This document shows, one piece after another, positions 1 to 13,600 of a stretch of 64,000 bases of DNA. A model generated the notes under the pieces. It searched no databases and was not told where the DNA came from. It worked only from the letters and a program-made list of their open reading frames with translations. Position numbers and translations under genes: made by a program. This stretch comes from Saturnia japonica (lineage: Eukaryota > Arthropoda > Insecta > Lepidoptera > Saturniidae): positions 15,395,413 through 15,459,412 of the forward strand of contig CM065320.1 in assembly GCA_033032175.1 (NCBI GenBank). The letters are read 5' to 3'. Position 1 is the first letter of the stretch, and every line of letters starts with the position of its first letter.

Positions 1-785
1 TAAAATGATTACACCTTTTTAAGCCTATTTAGACTAGCACAAATAAAAAGGTTAATAAACTGGCACTCATATCCAACTGCTAGAACAAATGAATTATACA
101 AGTTAGGCGATACACATAAGGTTGAAAAGTTGTGATTACAAAGACCGAGTTAGATAAACGTGGTCATATTAATATCCATACCATACCATATTAAAAAACC
201 GAATTATTTATACTTGAAGTTAGTTTGGGCAGACTCTCAACATAGATTCTCAAGAAGAACCAGTAGCTTTGTGCTTATTACTCCGAAGCACAGATCCATG
301 GCTTTCCGAGGTCCATTTAAGTTTGCAGCTTCACGGTGCTGGAATGATTTACCGCCGCCACTTAGTGCTTTAAAAACAGTTCGAACCTGTAGAACAACTC
401 TTAAAAAACTTTTGTTACAGGACCAGAGTTGTAGTTTAGCGTGACCTTAAAGGTGTGAACTCCTCACACACAGTTTTAATTGCTCTTTGTCTAATTTATT
501 TTTTATACATTGTTAGTATGTATTATAATATTCATTTATTTCATTTACTATTTGTTTTTATTTTTATTTATTGATGTCCGTGATGTATGTTAATGTGGCC
601 CAGTCACAATACCAGCGCTGCACTGATTCAGTGTAGCAATTATGCTGAGACTGCGACTTGTTTATTCCCACACGGCACGTTACTGGTTATTGTTATTATT
701 TTTTACTTGTGTTGTTTTTAATGGTTTTAATTTTATAATTTTATTTGTTTTTGATGTGTTATGTGATAAATAAATAAACTTTTTC
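1..785 (+). pseudogene. 3' end of a truncated non-LTR retrotransposon (LINE)
   Basis: A 94-codon open frame at 160-444 reads as the C-terminal tail of a LINE ORF2: it holds the pattern AFRGPFKFAASRCWNDLPPP, a hallmark of the end of CR1/Jockey/L2-type reverse transcriptase proteins. After the stop, an AT-rich 3' UTR runs to a short A-rich repeat tail (aaataaataaact) near 765-780. The 5' limit is outside or at the window edge. Clade assignment is by pattern recall only. The fragment has no catalytic domain and is a dead copy. Confidence 0.65.
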
Positions 786-1540
786 TTTCTTTTTTCTTTC
801 ATATAATGTTATTTTAATCTCCGACACAAAAATAGGGGTTTTATAAATTTTACGTATGTCTCCGTGTGGCCTCGTAGCTAACAAGCGGTTGAACCGATTT
901 TGATCTAGTTTTTTTATATGATTAGATCGAGAGTATTCTTTGCCATGATCCAAATAGATCTGTCCATCTATTTGAAGATTATCAGCTCTTTTTTAGATCA
1001 TAATACGAGCATTTTCCGCAGGTCTGGTCGAGTTGAAATTTGATATTCTGTTACGTGAATGATGAAGAACATGGAAACCTTGACCTAATGCAGTATCATC
1101 TGTAATCTGCATGATACCTAACTTCTCACCAGCTGATATATCGTATTTATGCTCATTGAAATGTTCTTAGTGAATACGCAACTTGTGTTGAGGCTTTATT
1201 AAATTTTAAATTTAGTTTGTGTATAAACCAAATTTTATTTGCAATTGGCACGATTAGGAATATCGCATTCCGGGATCAGCTGGAGTTTATCCAGTTTCCA
1301 CCTACGTAGACGAGTATCGTAGAAGTGATTGGCGATGAATACCACCTACCTGTTAAAAAAAAAAAACACCAATGTCAGCTTTTCACATCAAGGTTCATAG
1401 AATCTTAATAACGTATTAAATCATAAAACAGGCGTGAGGTCTTTACGACCTCTCACCACGTTAGGAAACTCTACAAAGCATTCGTCCCAAACGTAATAAT
1501 AATGTAACATAAATGTTTTAATAAAGTTTATCTTCCATAG

Positions 1541-1641
1541 TAACACAACAAGAGAGCTACAAAAACAATCACATTGGTATGATTAAGAGTAACTCCACAG
1601 AACTTTGCTGCAAGAAGTGGAACGCGAAGAAGTTTAATCGG
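1541..1641 (+). CDS. Tentative GPCR exon (intracellular loop 3)
   Basis: An open frame of 33 codons lies between a pyrimidine-rich acceptor (tcttccatag) and a strong donor (CGG|GTAAGT). It is entered with two bases and left in phase 0, which suits the next exon at 6782. The translation is hydrophilic and basic (for example [12 protein letters not shown]), as expected for a cytoplasmic loop, but no family motif is present, so it could be chance. Confidence 0.4.
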
Positions 1642-4600
1642 GTAAGTAATTTTTGTATAAATTACATACATACAGTCATGTTTAATTGATTGAGAGGAGA
1701 TCGCTAGCTAGTAAATATTAATTGATATTACAGACCCACATTTTGAAGCCAAACTAGTATAAAAATATCCTTAACTTTAATCAAAAAGCTAAATTATTAA
1801 AAAAGAAACAAAAAACTCGACATCAAAAAACACTGGACTATAATTATTTTTTTTCGCTTTTTATTTGATTCTCAGACGTCGTTCTTAAATCTTATATAGC
1901 CCATGTCATTCCCACGACGACACCTCGTAAGCTATAATCCATCAAGCCGTTTAGGCTACACAGCGTGCCAAAGAAATAAACATACATACGGTAAAAAAAT
2001 ATAACCTTCCTTTTCGCAGTCGGGTAAAAAGAAAACCCACTTCAATTATTTTGAGGAGCTCCTAGGTAAAACTTCTAAGTGATAGACCCAATGCCAATGA
2101 AATTAATTAGGAATTAATTAAATAGGACCATCCTTGAGGTATCCCCTCTCCAACTCAAAAGGAATTCGACGCCCTCAACGTCAACAATTAGGTGGATCTT
2201 TTTTATATATTACTTCATATGATTAACTTTCTTTAACTGACTTCTTTTGTTTTATTATTGTTTAAAGGCGATCTGAATTCACGCTAAATTGTACTAACAA
2301 AAATTATACATTACATAATTTTAGTTTAGATCAGAAGTATGTAACCGAAATCATATTTATTTTTTAAATAATGTTAATTTTTAAAACGATAAAAATTGAG
2401 ATAATTTTTTTTTTTTTTTTTACTAAGGCTAGGCTTCCTTTGCCCACTATCTTGCCTAATCGTAAGTGATGATGTGGTCTACGATGGAGCACGTTTGCCT
2501 AGAAGGTACCTATTCACTCGAGACTTGAAGAAACCCAGGTTATATATAATTATCGGGAAATACAAAATCCGGCAGTGTTCAACTCTTTAACGGTGCGCAT
2601 TATAAATATGCTAACAAAACGCTTTGTACGCACTGGTAGAATATTTACTATATTAATCTATCTATTGAATATTTTACATTTACTAATAGGTAATTATTCA
2701 TTTAAATCCAATTCTACGGATATTAATGTTTGTCTGCACAGGTGAGTCCAAATTACACTGGATGTTTGTTGATTCTAATAATTTTTAACTGATTTCAAAA
2801 GTAGTAGGAGGTTCTCAATTCGACTGTAAATTTTTTTTATGGATGTTCATACACAACTTATTTGTTTATTAACCGATTTAGATGATTCTTTTTTGTTGGA
2901 AATGGTACATCAAGGGTGATCCGATTTAATTTTAATGTCATTGGACTTTCAACTTCGAAAGTACAACAGGGAACTCCTCAAAATTATTGAAGTTTGTTTT
3001 CATTTTTGTTCAAAATTTTCATATTCATAAATAGCGCTATAAACTGTGTTAGTTTTAATCACGCATTAAAATTATCACTAATTGGCTTCATTTTTATTGT
3101 CACACTTAGGTATATTTTCTGTAAGCACATGTATTAATAATTTAAGGCTGGTCTTATTTATATTTTAGATTTTAATATTGTTTTTAATTTTGTAAAATTG
3201 TCAAATATTTAGTTCTAAGTTTCTATTTTACTATTATTTCTGTTTTACACTATTTTTGGAAGATTTTGATTAAATTATACTAAACAGACATTCTATAATG
3301 TTTCGTTATTCGGTGGGTATCAACGGTTAATAAAAATAAAATTATTAAATAAACTTAGCTTCTCTTATAGGATTGCAAAAAAAAGTAATCGAACTAGTCA
3401 GCCCTTACGTCTTCTGGGTAATATAGGTAAATATTTAAAATGATTTTACTTTTTTATTGATTTTACTCTCAAAACGCTTTTGATTCATTGTGTTTTTACG
3501 ATTTGGATTAAACTTAAATTAAAATGCCCAATAGAATGTGGACGGAATTTCTCGTTTCTCGGAGTTTTTCGTTGCTCTAGAAAATAAAACTCGGAAATAC
3601 CGTCAAGTGAGACTTTCCGCTGAACGAGATACCAAAAACCTGTAAGGAATGACGTATTAGGTTATATTCACAGCATGGATATATAGCAAAATTTCGATAT
3701 ATCGAAAATAGTGAATATGAGGCAAGGCCGACAGCTAAACGTGAGTACCATGGTGCGTCTCAAAGATCCGAGACATTTACAAAGCATGAAACACGGTTAA
3801 AGCGCCGATGTTGAATTTCAGAACACCTACGTATCTTTTATTTTTATAGCTGTTTTTCATATACGAAATTCCACGCGGGCGAAATCGCAGCCAGTTTAGG
3901 GCTGGAAAGCCTCTTCACACCCAACGACACGTGACAGTTTAATTACTTCCGCGTAAACATAAACTAACATTAATCTTCCTATTTGATCCCTTTATCTCTA
4001 AACGAGTTTCCGTGTTCACTATAATTTAGTTACAACCCAAACTATACTATATAATAATTTGTTGGATATTTGATTTGTTTGTTGGATTTGTTCGTTGATG
4101 GATTTGATGTTTGTTGGATTCCTTTTTTAATTAAAAATTATATTTTGTATTGAGGTATTAAAGTTTTAAGACGTACTAAAAATGCGTAATACCTATATAT
4201 ATATATATGTGTTTTTCCGATTCTACTACGTAATATAATATCAAAGCTTCAATAAAGAGAGCGTAGATTGGATAGAATATATTATCAAATAATATCAAGA
4301 TCAAAAAATAACCGAATTCGAATTAGAGCTGACGGTAGACACGTTTGTCGTGTGCAACATGAAAAGTAGACAAATTGGGATCCAAAAAAATCCCTTAAAA
4401 CATTATGCGTCGAAGGTGAGAAAAGAAAAACGGCGATAAAACCTTGACGTTTCGAACAACCAGTTAGGATGTGGGGAGTAAAAAAGTTGTAAAGAATAGA
4501 AAATCACGTGAAACAAGTACACGTGATTGAAGTGAAATTGAGCAATATCACACTTTGTCTTTTTTTTAACTGACTTCAACAAATGACGGGACTCAATTCG

Positions 4601-7600
4601 AATGTATATATTTTTTTATGCTTCTTATGTCATAACTTCTTTGTTTAAGAACCGATTTGGATGTTTCTTTATCTGTAGGATAGGGGATACTTTAGAATGG
4701 TACAAAAATTTAATTTCATTGGCACTGGACATTCAGCTTCGATGAACTCAAAATTCTTCAAAATTATTGAAGTCGGTTTCCTTTTTTCTTAAGTATTGTC
4801 TTGTTTAATTTTTTATTTGCACACGTGTTTTTACTTGTCTTGTTCTTTTGCGCTTATCTAGGTCTTTTTAAGTTTATATCATATTTCTTTATTTTTTTAC
4901 TTTATAGCTCTATCCAAGTAGGGTTAGAAACGTTGCGTTGCATAAAGTTGCTATAAAATTCTAGTTTAGTGTGTATTTTAAACTCATTGCGCCCAAAGAA
5001 TTAAGAAGGACGAATTAGTTTCGAGTGGAATGTATAGGCAAATTACAAGACATTTTTTAACAAAAAAGAAAACCAGCTTTAATGATTTTCAAGAGCTCCC
5101 TTGTTTATCTTCGAAGTTATTTGTCCAATGCCAATGAAATTTAAATGGACCCACCCTTGAGGCATTCCCTATCCAACAATTTTTTTTTATCTAAATCGGT
5201 TTACAAACAAAGAAGTTATTGCATAACATACATTAAATAAAAATACACATTCGAATTGAGTAGCTTCCCGTCTTTTGTTGAAGTCTGTTAAATATATTAC
5301 CAAATATGAATAATTAGTACGACAAGATAATTTAAACTCGTCAAACTTTATTCAACGTAAATATTCTATCGAACAACTCCTATAATATCAAGTGGCCCCT
5401 TACATAAATGTTACGCTTTATATCGACTTTTGATAATGCTACTAATGAGATTTTGATGTTCCTAAGTTCGTTTTGATTAAATCCTTTCTTGTTTACGCAC
5501 GAACTTTACCGTTAATAAAATATAACAGTTTGGCGTTACTTGAAAATGTCACGAGACGTCACAGGTCGGGAGTTAATAATACGGGGAAAATTCTAAAGAT
5601 TAATTTTATTGATATTACGGTAATATAATTAGCATATATTTAAGAAAACGGCAGTTGGAAACTTCGGAACTAGAACTCTTTTATGAACTTTTTTTATATT
5701 GTGGCGGCTGAATACAGCAAAAAATTTTATTCAGCTACGATCTTTTTACTATAATTCTGTAATGTCACTCAATTCAAATTAATAATCAAATTAGTTAGAA
5801 ATGCTAAATACACATAAAATACTTAGCAATAATACGGGTGTTGAGCTGCATTTTTATGTAATAATAGATCAGCTAAATATCCTATGTGCATTTACTTTTC
5901 ATACAATTTGCCATTGCAACTACATTCCATCATTTACTTATAATATCATTGATCTACTAATAAATGGTGTTCCCAATAATTAATCTGTACATCTTAAATT
6001 TGTTTATACAAATCGATAGCTAAAGGATTAAATAATTTGTTTTTTAAAGTGAAGACTGTCACTCATTAAGCACTGTACCCCACATATCGCTACTTTAAGG
6101 TCGTTTACCGTTATTATAACTCTGAGAAGCTACGACGCTCGTTTTAGATTAATCTATGTTGCTAAAGTTAAAAACTTCATACAATGTCGGCTTTTACTCG
6201 TCATAACCCAAATCAAAATATAGGAATCATGTACCTACATGGTTACCGCAACACTTCCTAGAGTTGTAGTATAAAGTTATAATATATCCTTAACTTATCC
6301 CAATAAATAGTGCATAGAGAAATAAATAAAATGTATAAAAACTTATTAAATTCAACTGGTACATTCAGAGTTTAACGCGTTCAAACAAACTAACAAACAA
6401 TTTCTTAAGCTTCATAATATTACTAAGTGTTCCCGTGGACTACAGAATGCCGTCGACTGGGCACAAGCGTAAATCGTGCTACCCCGCTTCCGGTTATTTT
6501 AAAGACAAAAATACTTATTGTGGGTGATCCTGAAGATAGCCATATGCTCTTTTTGGCTTTTTTGGAGGTCTTTTTAATGTTTACAATTATGTAGCAAATT
6601 AATTTGATATACCTGTTAAAGTTTACTCAGCGTAAACCATTTCAGCACCGTAATTGATTCACCATGAACAGTTTTTTTTTTTTTTAATCTAAATGAAATT
6701 CGTGAATCAATTGACACTTTTTCTCAAATCTGTGAATATACTTTTACTCGTAGACAATTATCAAGTTATTTTTGTCTACAGGAAACGGAAACATTAGATT
6801 CGGAGTTAAAAAGCAACCAGTCCTACTGTATGCACGCAGTCGACAAGGATTTCAGACACGTCGTCAGATCAACGCACATTGACAAAAGTATAGAAGCTAA
6901 ACGTAAGGTATAAATATGTGATTTAGCATATTGTAATATAAATATGTAAAAAAAACTCACTACTTGTCGTTATAAGAGAGGAATTCCTTACGCTATATAT
7001 ACCCATATATTACTACGTGAAGCAAAAGCTTTCTACCCCTTTCGAATCGTGTTGCGTGCATGGAAGACTGTGAGATTTGGCATGGTTAAAGTTTATATGG
7101 AGAAGGAGTGCAGAAAGCTAAAATTTATCTATAATATCCGTTACTAATATATTAAATTAAATTAAATTAATTAATACTGCGAATCCTAACCCGACCATTG
7201 CCATTGAACTTAGACCCCCCAAAAAAATTGACATTGTCACTCAACGAAAAGTGACAGCAAGTGATATAGATAATACTCATTGTTTAGGTTCATGAAAACT
7301 GCAAATGTCATACAGAAAATGTAGACTATTTATCTATAAGTATAGACTATCAAAAAGTTGCTGGTCGAATTTCGACCTTAAGACCATCGCTAGTATATAT
7401 TATTATGTATTCAGGAATAGTAGACAGTCGCCCAATAATACTGGTACAAGTGTCGCTAAAAGTTGGTATTAAAATAAAATCTGGTATCATTAAACAAATA
7501 CCAGGGGCTTAGTACCGTTGTCCACCCCGGAGAAACTTTTTTTAGCTTGTCGTTGCCCAAAATTTTGCAAACATTAGGGGCCTTTTTCCGTCTTCCCGCC

Positions 7601-10600
7601 GTCTAGAGACCTTTTTTTAGCTCCTTGGGGAACCAAAAATCATGGGGCCGTGATCGATATTGAAAAGTTGTTAATTTGGTTGTAAGTTGGTAAGTAATTT
7701 CGTTTCAATGACAATAAAATATATCAATGCTAATTAATTATTTTATTTTTATATACATATTTACAAAACAAATATATTCCAATAATGTATTATAAGTTTA
7801 AATTTAAACTATAGGGGTAGCATAGGAAACCGAGCTGATACACCAACACGCATGTAAAGTGGTGGGTTTAATAGAGAGAGAAGCGTTCAGTTCGGTTTAA
7901 ATGTCGAGAGTGGAACTCTAGGTGGAACAAGCTGACCAGACGCAGTACTGGCCTAATGGCACGTATCGACGTCCCATCAGAACGTATTTACTCCCATTCA
8001 GATGTACCAGTAAATGTTTCACATCTAAATATCACCTAATATTTCTGCTCCAGTCGCCACTAGACAGAAATGCGATTTACCACTCAGTGTACCACCCATG
8101 GATCCTTTCTCATCCTCCCTACGTCACTGGATAGGGAGGTTCGTCCAGATTTCTAATATTGTTTGGAACTGAACGGACAAAAATTAAGATCCAGATGGAT
8201 AATATAATATAAACAGCCAAGATCTAAAAACGAATCGCGATAATTGATTTTTGTCTTGGTAGACACGAATGCTATTCTATCAGAAAGAAATGGACTTCTC
8301 AAGGATGTCTTTTTTTGTACCTTTTTTATGTCAAAAATGGTATTAATTGTAAAAAATATTCCAGGTAATAAGAATGCTGTTCGTTATCATACTGGAGTTC
8401 TTCGTATGCTGGACGCCTTTGCATGTCATAAACACGGTAAGATTTTATAAGACATTAAAACTAAGACTATTAATTATAATATTAAAAACATACATTAGAT
8501 GATTTGCTATTACTGATAACCAACTGTGAAGTGGTAATTATGAAAATTTATATTATGTGTTCTGCCATCTTGGTGATCTTAGTTATTTTTAGATAATACT
8601 ATACTGTCGTAATAAGTCAAAAGTATCCAGGTTATTTTAAAGAGATTGTTTAAAGAAGGCATATTATTATATTACTTCCAGTAATTATTACATGCGACAA
8701 TAAATTGATTGTTTGAAATATATGAAAAATTATTTGTACCTGTATAAAAGTACCTGTTAGACTAACATTTGTACAGTTGACAGAAAAAAGATAAACCCGA
8801 TTGAGTTTCTTACCGGTTCTTCTCGATGTTTTCCAAACCGGCAGTAGTGTTTTGACGTTAATAAGTGCCTCTTAAGGCCTAAGTTGAATAAAGATTATTT
8901 TGATATAATATATAGGTTATATGCCATTCTTTTTGGAATAAGAATAACTTTGAACAAAATCAAAATCGTGTCGCGTTACGGAATTAGCCAGTCTTTATCC
9001 GGCTGATTAGCAACTACCACACACTTGGCGGTATGCCTGCTAATTTGCCTTCTTTTTGGTTTGTCACGTTTTGGGATTAGCCAGGGTATACCCAGTTGCA
9101 GGCTGGCCGTGACAACCGATGGATTGCTGATTTATCGGTAGTTGCTGTTGATTTTGAATTATACTGTTGCACATCAGTTACAGTGAAATCATTTAGCCGT
9201 GGTACTTTAAAAATAAGTTATTTTTATTTTAGCAACTGGCCAACTGTCGATATTCCTTCAAGTATTCGCTACGTAGATTTTACTTGGAGCAATTGAATAT
9301 TGACTAGGTTTATCTTCTTTTTTTACAAAATATTATGCACACCTTGCTTACACATTTCTCTTGCTCCATTGGAAGACTGGTAGAGAATGCTTTTTACCAT
9401 TAAGTCCTCCATTAGTAATGTTTCTGTGCAATAAAGAATATATATATATGTATAACTTAGATCTTTATTGTTCCTGATGTGTATAATAAACAAGAAAGTT
9501 ATAATACGATAGAGTTTATTGGAAATAAGTACAAATTCAATAGTGAAGATTGAGATCAAATACAGACGACAAAGCACTTGAAAATTTAATGTATTACACC
9601 AACATAGACAATCAAATCATATTCTTAACCTATCTATACAACGTACAAGGCAATGACTTAATTGACTTATCATCGCTCAAACCAAGTTACTAAGGTTTGA
9701 AATTTGAAGAGGATGTTGACTTTATAGTATGAGCATCGTTTGAGAAGATATTTGTTGAAATTCAACAGAGCCCGAAAAGAAAGAGTAATTTGAAAAATAA
9801 TTTTTGATATAGGGCCTCGGGTCTCTCTACTACAAAAATTGATGAATTTAATCATGTACGTTTGCAAAGCTTAGACTAAGTAAAACAAAAATTACTTAGG
9901 TAATAATGTTCAACGTTTAGCTATACACTTCCTAAACACGTTACCGATCTGCCGGTTAATGGGTTCAAGGACCATATAAATCGGGTTTTACTGTCAAAAG
10001 GTTATAATAAAATGGATGTATGTAAATGAGTGATGTCTGGAATTGACTCCTTTACATAAATTAATTTAATTATAGCAATAGAGTTATATATATATTACAT
10101 AATATAATTTTAATGGAATTTTAAATACTAACGTATATTTTTTCATTATTTTCGGCTTACTAATATATCACCTATGTAATATAACCTTTACAAGTAAATC
10201 ACCTTTCTTGTGCACCCCTGAAAGACTTGTAGGGAATACTTTTAAACAATAAGTCCTCCAATTGTACACGTACGTGCAATAAATCTATACCAATATTATA
10301 AAGAGGAAAAATTTGAATTTTGTCTTTTATTCTTTGTAAAGGATAAACTCAAAAACTACTCGACCGATTTCAAAAATTATTTTACTAATATAAAGCTACA
10401 GTATCAACGAGTAACATAGACTATATTATAATTAGGAAAGTTTATTTATTCCTAATTAAAATGTCGATAGTTTCACGCAAAGTGTAAAAAACTGCCTACA
10501 CGGTTGCGTTGGCGTGGTTTATCGTATAAAATTAACACGGGTGAAACCGTGGGGAACAGCTAGTCATTAAATAAAACAAACAAAAAAAATGTATTCTGTG

Positions 10601-13600
10601 ACTATATTTAGCACTAATGTATTTCAGCTTGCACCGGAAGCTATATAGCGTGATATCAGATTATTATGAATATTATTGAGGTTATGTAAGTTGATTCACA
10701 TAAAACTTTCGATACAAACTAAAAGCGTAGGCTTTCGGTCACGCAACATCCTAAGTAGTCAAATGGCGCTGTGTGTACCGTATACAGAGTGTGTAACCTT
10801 TACTTGCAATTAAGGTAAATCGACAAAGATATGTAAATTTTATCCGAAAATATTCCAGTGTCTATTGTAAAGATTTGTCAAAACCAGAAACTAAAGCATT
10901 TTTTTGTGAATTTTATGATTTTTATAAAAATTACTAGTGAAAAACATGAATTTGTTAAACGAACTAACGCCAACTACGTGACCTCAGAATATGATACTGC
11001 AGAATTATCGCTTCTAACTTCGTCTAGGTCTAAAATAGTCAAAGTAAAATATATACGTCATCGTTTACTTTGAGGAGTGCAGTAATTAAATATTATTACG
11101 ACTAAATCAGAATAATAATTAATCCAACCATGGCCATATCACACCAGTTACAGAATCACTTTTCTATGATTGACATCTCCGTTATTTTAGTACCTATATC
11201 TGTGCGAACGAGTTTTACTCGGTGTTTAAAAAAACACATATCTAGATAAACATAGAAAGTAAAATATAATCGAAATATAAAAATATATCCAAATGTTTAG
11301 AGCCATTTCCGATAAACCTACGTATATAATTATGAATTGCTAACCTAAATAGTATTAAATATTGAATTACAAAAGCGTTCGCAAGTTCACATAAAAAGAA
11401 TTCCAAATAAATTTTGTGTCATAAAAATCAAATACCTTTATTAACTACAATAAGGGAAAACCTAAAAATAAGCCACTCAGTAATAAAATACAACCTTGTG
11501 AATAGTAAGAACTACCATTTCTATGTTAAATATTTCTGATTCATGGAATTATGTATAAAGTCTAATTGAAGGGCCCAGTCCCAAAAGTTTCTAAGTACAC
11601 AGAGACTTTTTGATCATTGACGTGTAGACAACATGTGTGAGGTTTCACGAATATAGACACGTGTGTAATTAGGTATGTGATATCAGATAATATTGTACAA
11701 ACCTAACGTTTATAATCAATCTAGTGAGATTGTAAACTATCGATAAATTTTGAATGGAACAAAGTGTTTGAGGCTATGTCTATAGTCTAAAGCTATGACT
11801 ATGTCTAAAGTCATGATACTAGGACTAACAATATGTAAGGTTTCAAAGGTTAATTTATTTCTGGCCCTTGCCGGCAGCTATGGCCCGCTAGCCTCGCTCA
11901 CTCGGCTCGTGTATTTTGAATTATGATCGCAATTGAAACCTAACCTAACGAATCCATTGCGCTATTAACTAGATATTTAAGAGAGGTAAATAATTTCTTT
12001 AGAGATACCTATCTCTCTACTTGGGGCAGCCCGACTAGTTAAATTCCTCCACCCTGAAGAAGATCGCAGCCAAATAACCGTGTGTTATGTTCCCACGTTT
12101 TCTAGAGCTTCTTGGGGTATTGGGGTAGGGGGTTCAAGGTCGGCAACGCGCTAGTGACTCCTATGTTATTAAAGCGTCCATAGGCTACGGTAGCCGCTTA
12201 CCATCAGGCGGGCCGTATGCTTATTTTCCACTTTTTTAGTATATAAAATACGCTTAGGTTTTGTATAATTTTTCATTTAAAAATAGAAGGTAATTTTTTT
12301 CTAATATAGAAATTTAATTTTCTTTTCTCTTAAAAATATCTCCAGTCTAATTTTGATTAATATAACTTTACTTCAAAATTCGTGATCTTGTAGGCACTTT
12401 TTAGGGACTTTTGTATCTAGGTTTTCTAATAATTATAATATTATACCTATAACACAATAATAATGTAGTTACACCAAAATCAAAATAAAACAATTAGCTC
12501 ACTTTGAAAATAATTACTTGAGCGGTAGTATCCATTAAATTTTATGATGGACAGACTTACACTTGACCTCATTTTAAGTGAAGAGGAAGATGACGCTGAA
12601 ACATGCCCAGTAACAAATCCATTCTTAACATGAAAGCGACAGAGGGAGTAAATTCACTAAAGCGTAGTAATTATATAATACTGTTAAGTGAGTTATATAA
12701 GCAATTGTTTTCTCGGAAACTTCTCTAACAATTTCGGAGTTTATTTAGATAGATGTTTTTTTTCTTGCAATATGATAGCTATAAAGTGGACTTTCAGTAT
12801 TGATTACTAATATTGCAATATTTATTATTAAAAAATATATACATTATGCTCGTTATATGTAATATCCTTAGTCCAAAAAAAATTACTAGGGTATTTAAAT
12901 TAACTGGGGTGGCAACCATCACTCCCACACCGGGTGTGACAGTCTACTTCTGTAGATTGAGTGGACTGTATTTGAAAATTGGCTGGAAGTAGATACCACA
13001 CAAAATAACCGCTAAATATGGTATACTATAACCAGGATGAAGGCTCACTTACATTTCGCCAACGAGCCGGCCGATGGTGTTTATTCGAATGTTCAAGTAT
13101 CTGAATGAATTTACTCCAAACGCCAAGACATATGTACAGCACCTCTACGTATGTAGGTACAATAGTGCTGAAACTTAAAAACACTGTCGTGTGACGTTAG
13201 CTGCCGCGCTCATGTCCGTTGGAATCCTATGACCGGTCATCTCCGATTTTAATTGTAAGGGTAATATAAAAAACAAAATAATTTTTCATACTCCCAACCA
13301 CTTTATGAGTCCGAACAGTAATAACCCTCAAAATGTATCTGATAAACGTAGCTAACTTGCAAAAAAATCCTGATAGAGTTTATTTACGGTTCATCCTAAT
13401 AACGATTTCAGAAAAAGCGGTAGAGTATTTGATATACGCGAATATAATACTCAGGACCTAAATTGATTAATGTAGGTAGGTACGTATGAATTTTTTGATT
13501 AAATGTAGGCGACTCTACTTCCACCAACTAGGTACAGTAATTTCCCCTTTATTAGTGCTTTACCGCCTTCAGCGGACCAGCTGTTTCGGGAGATTTATCT

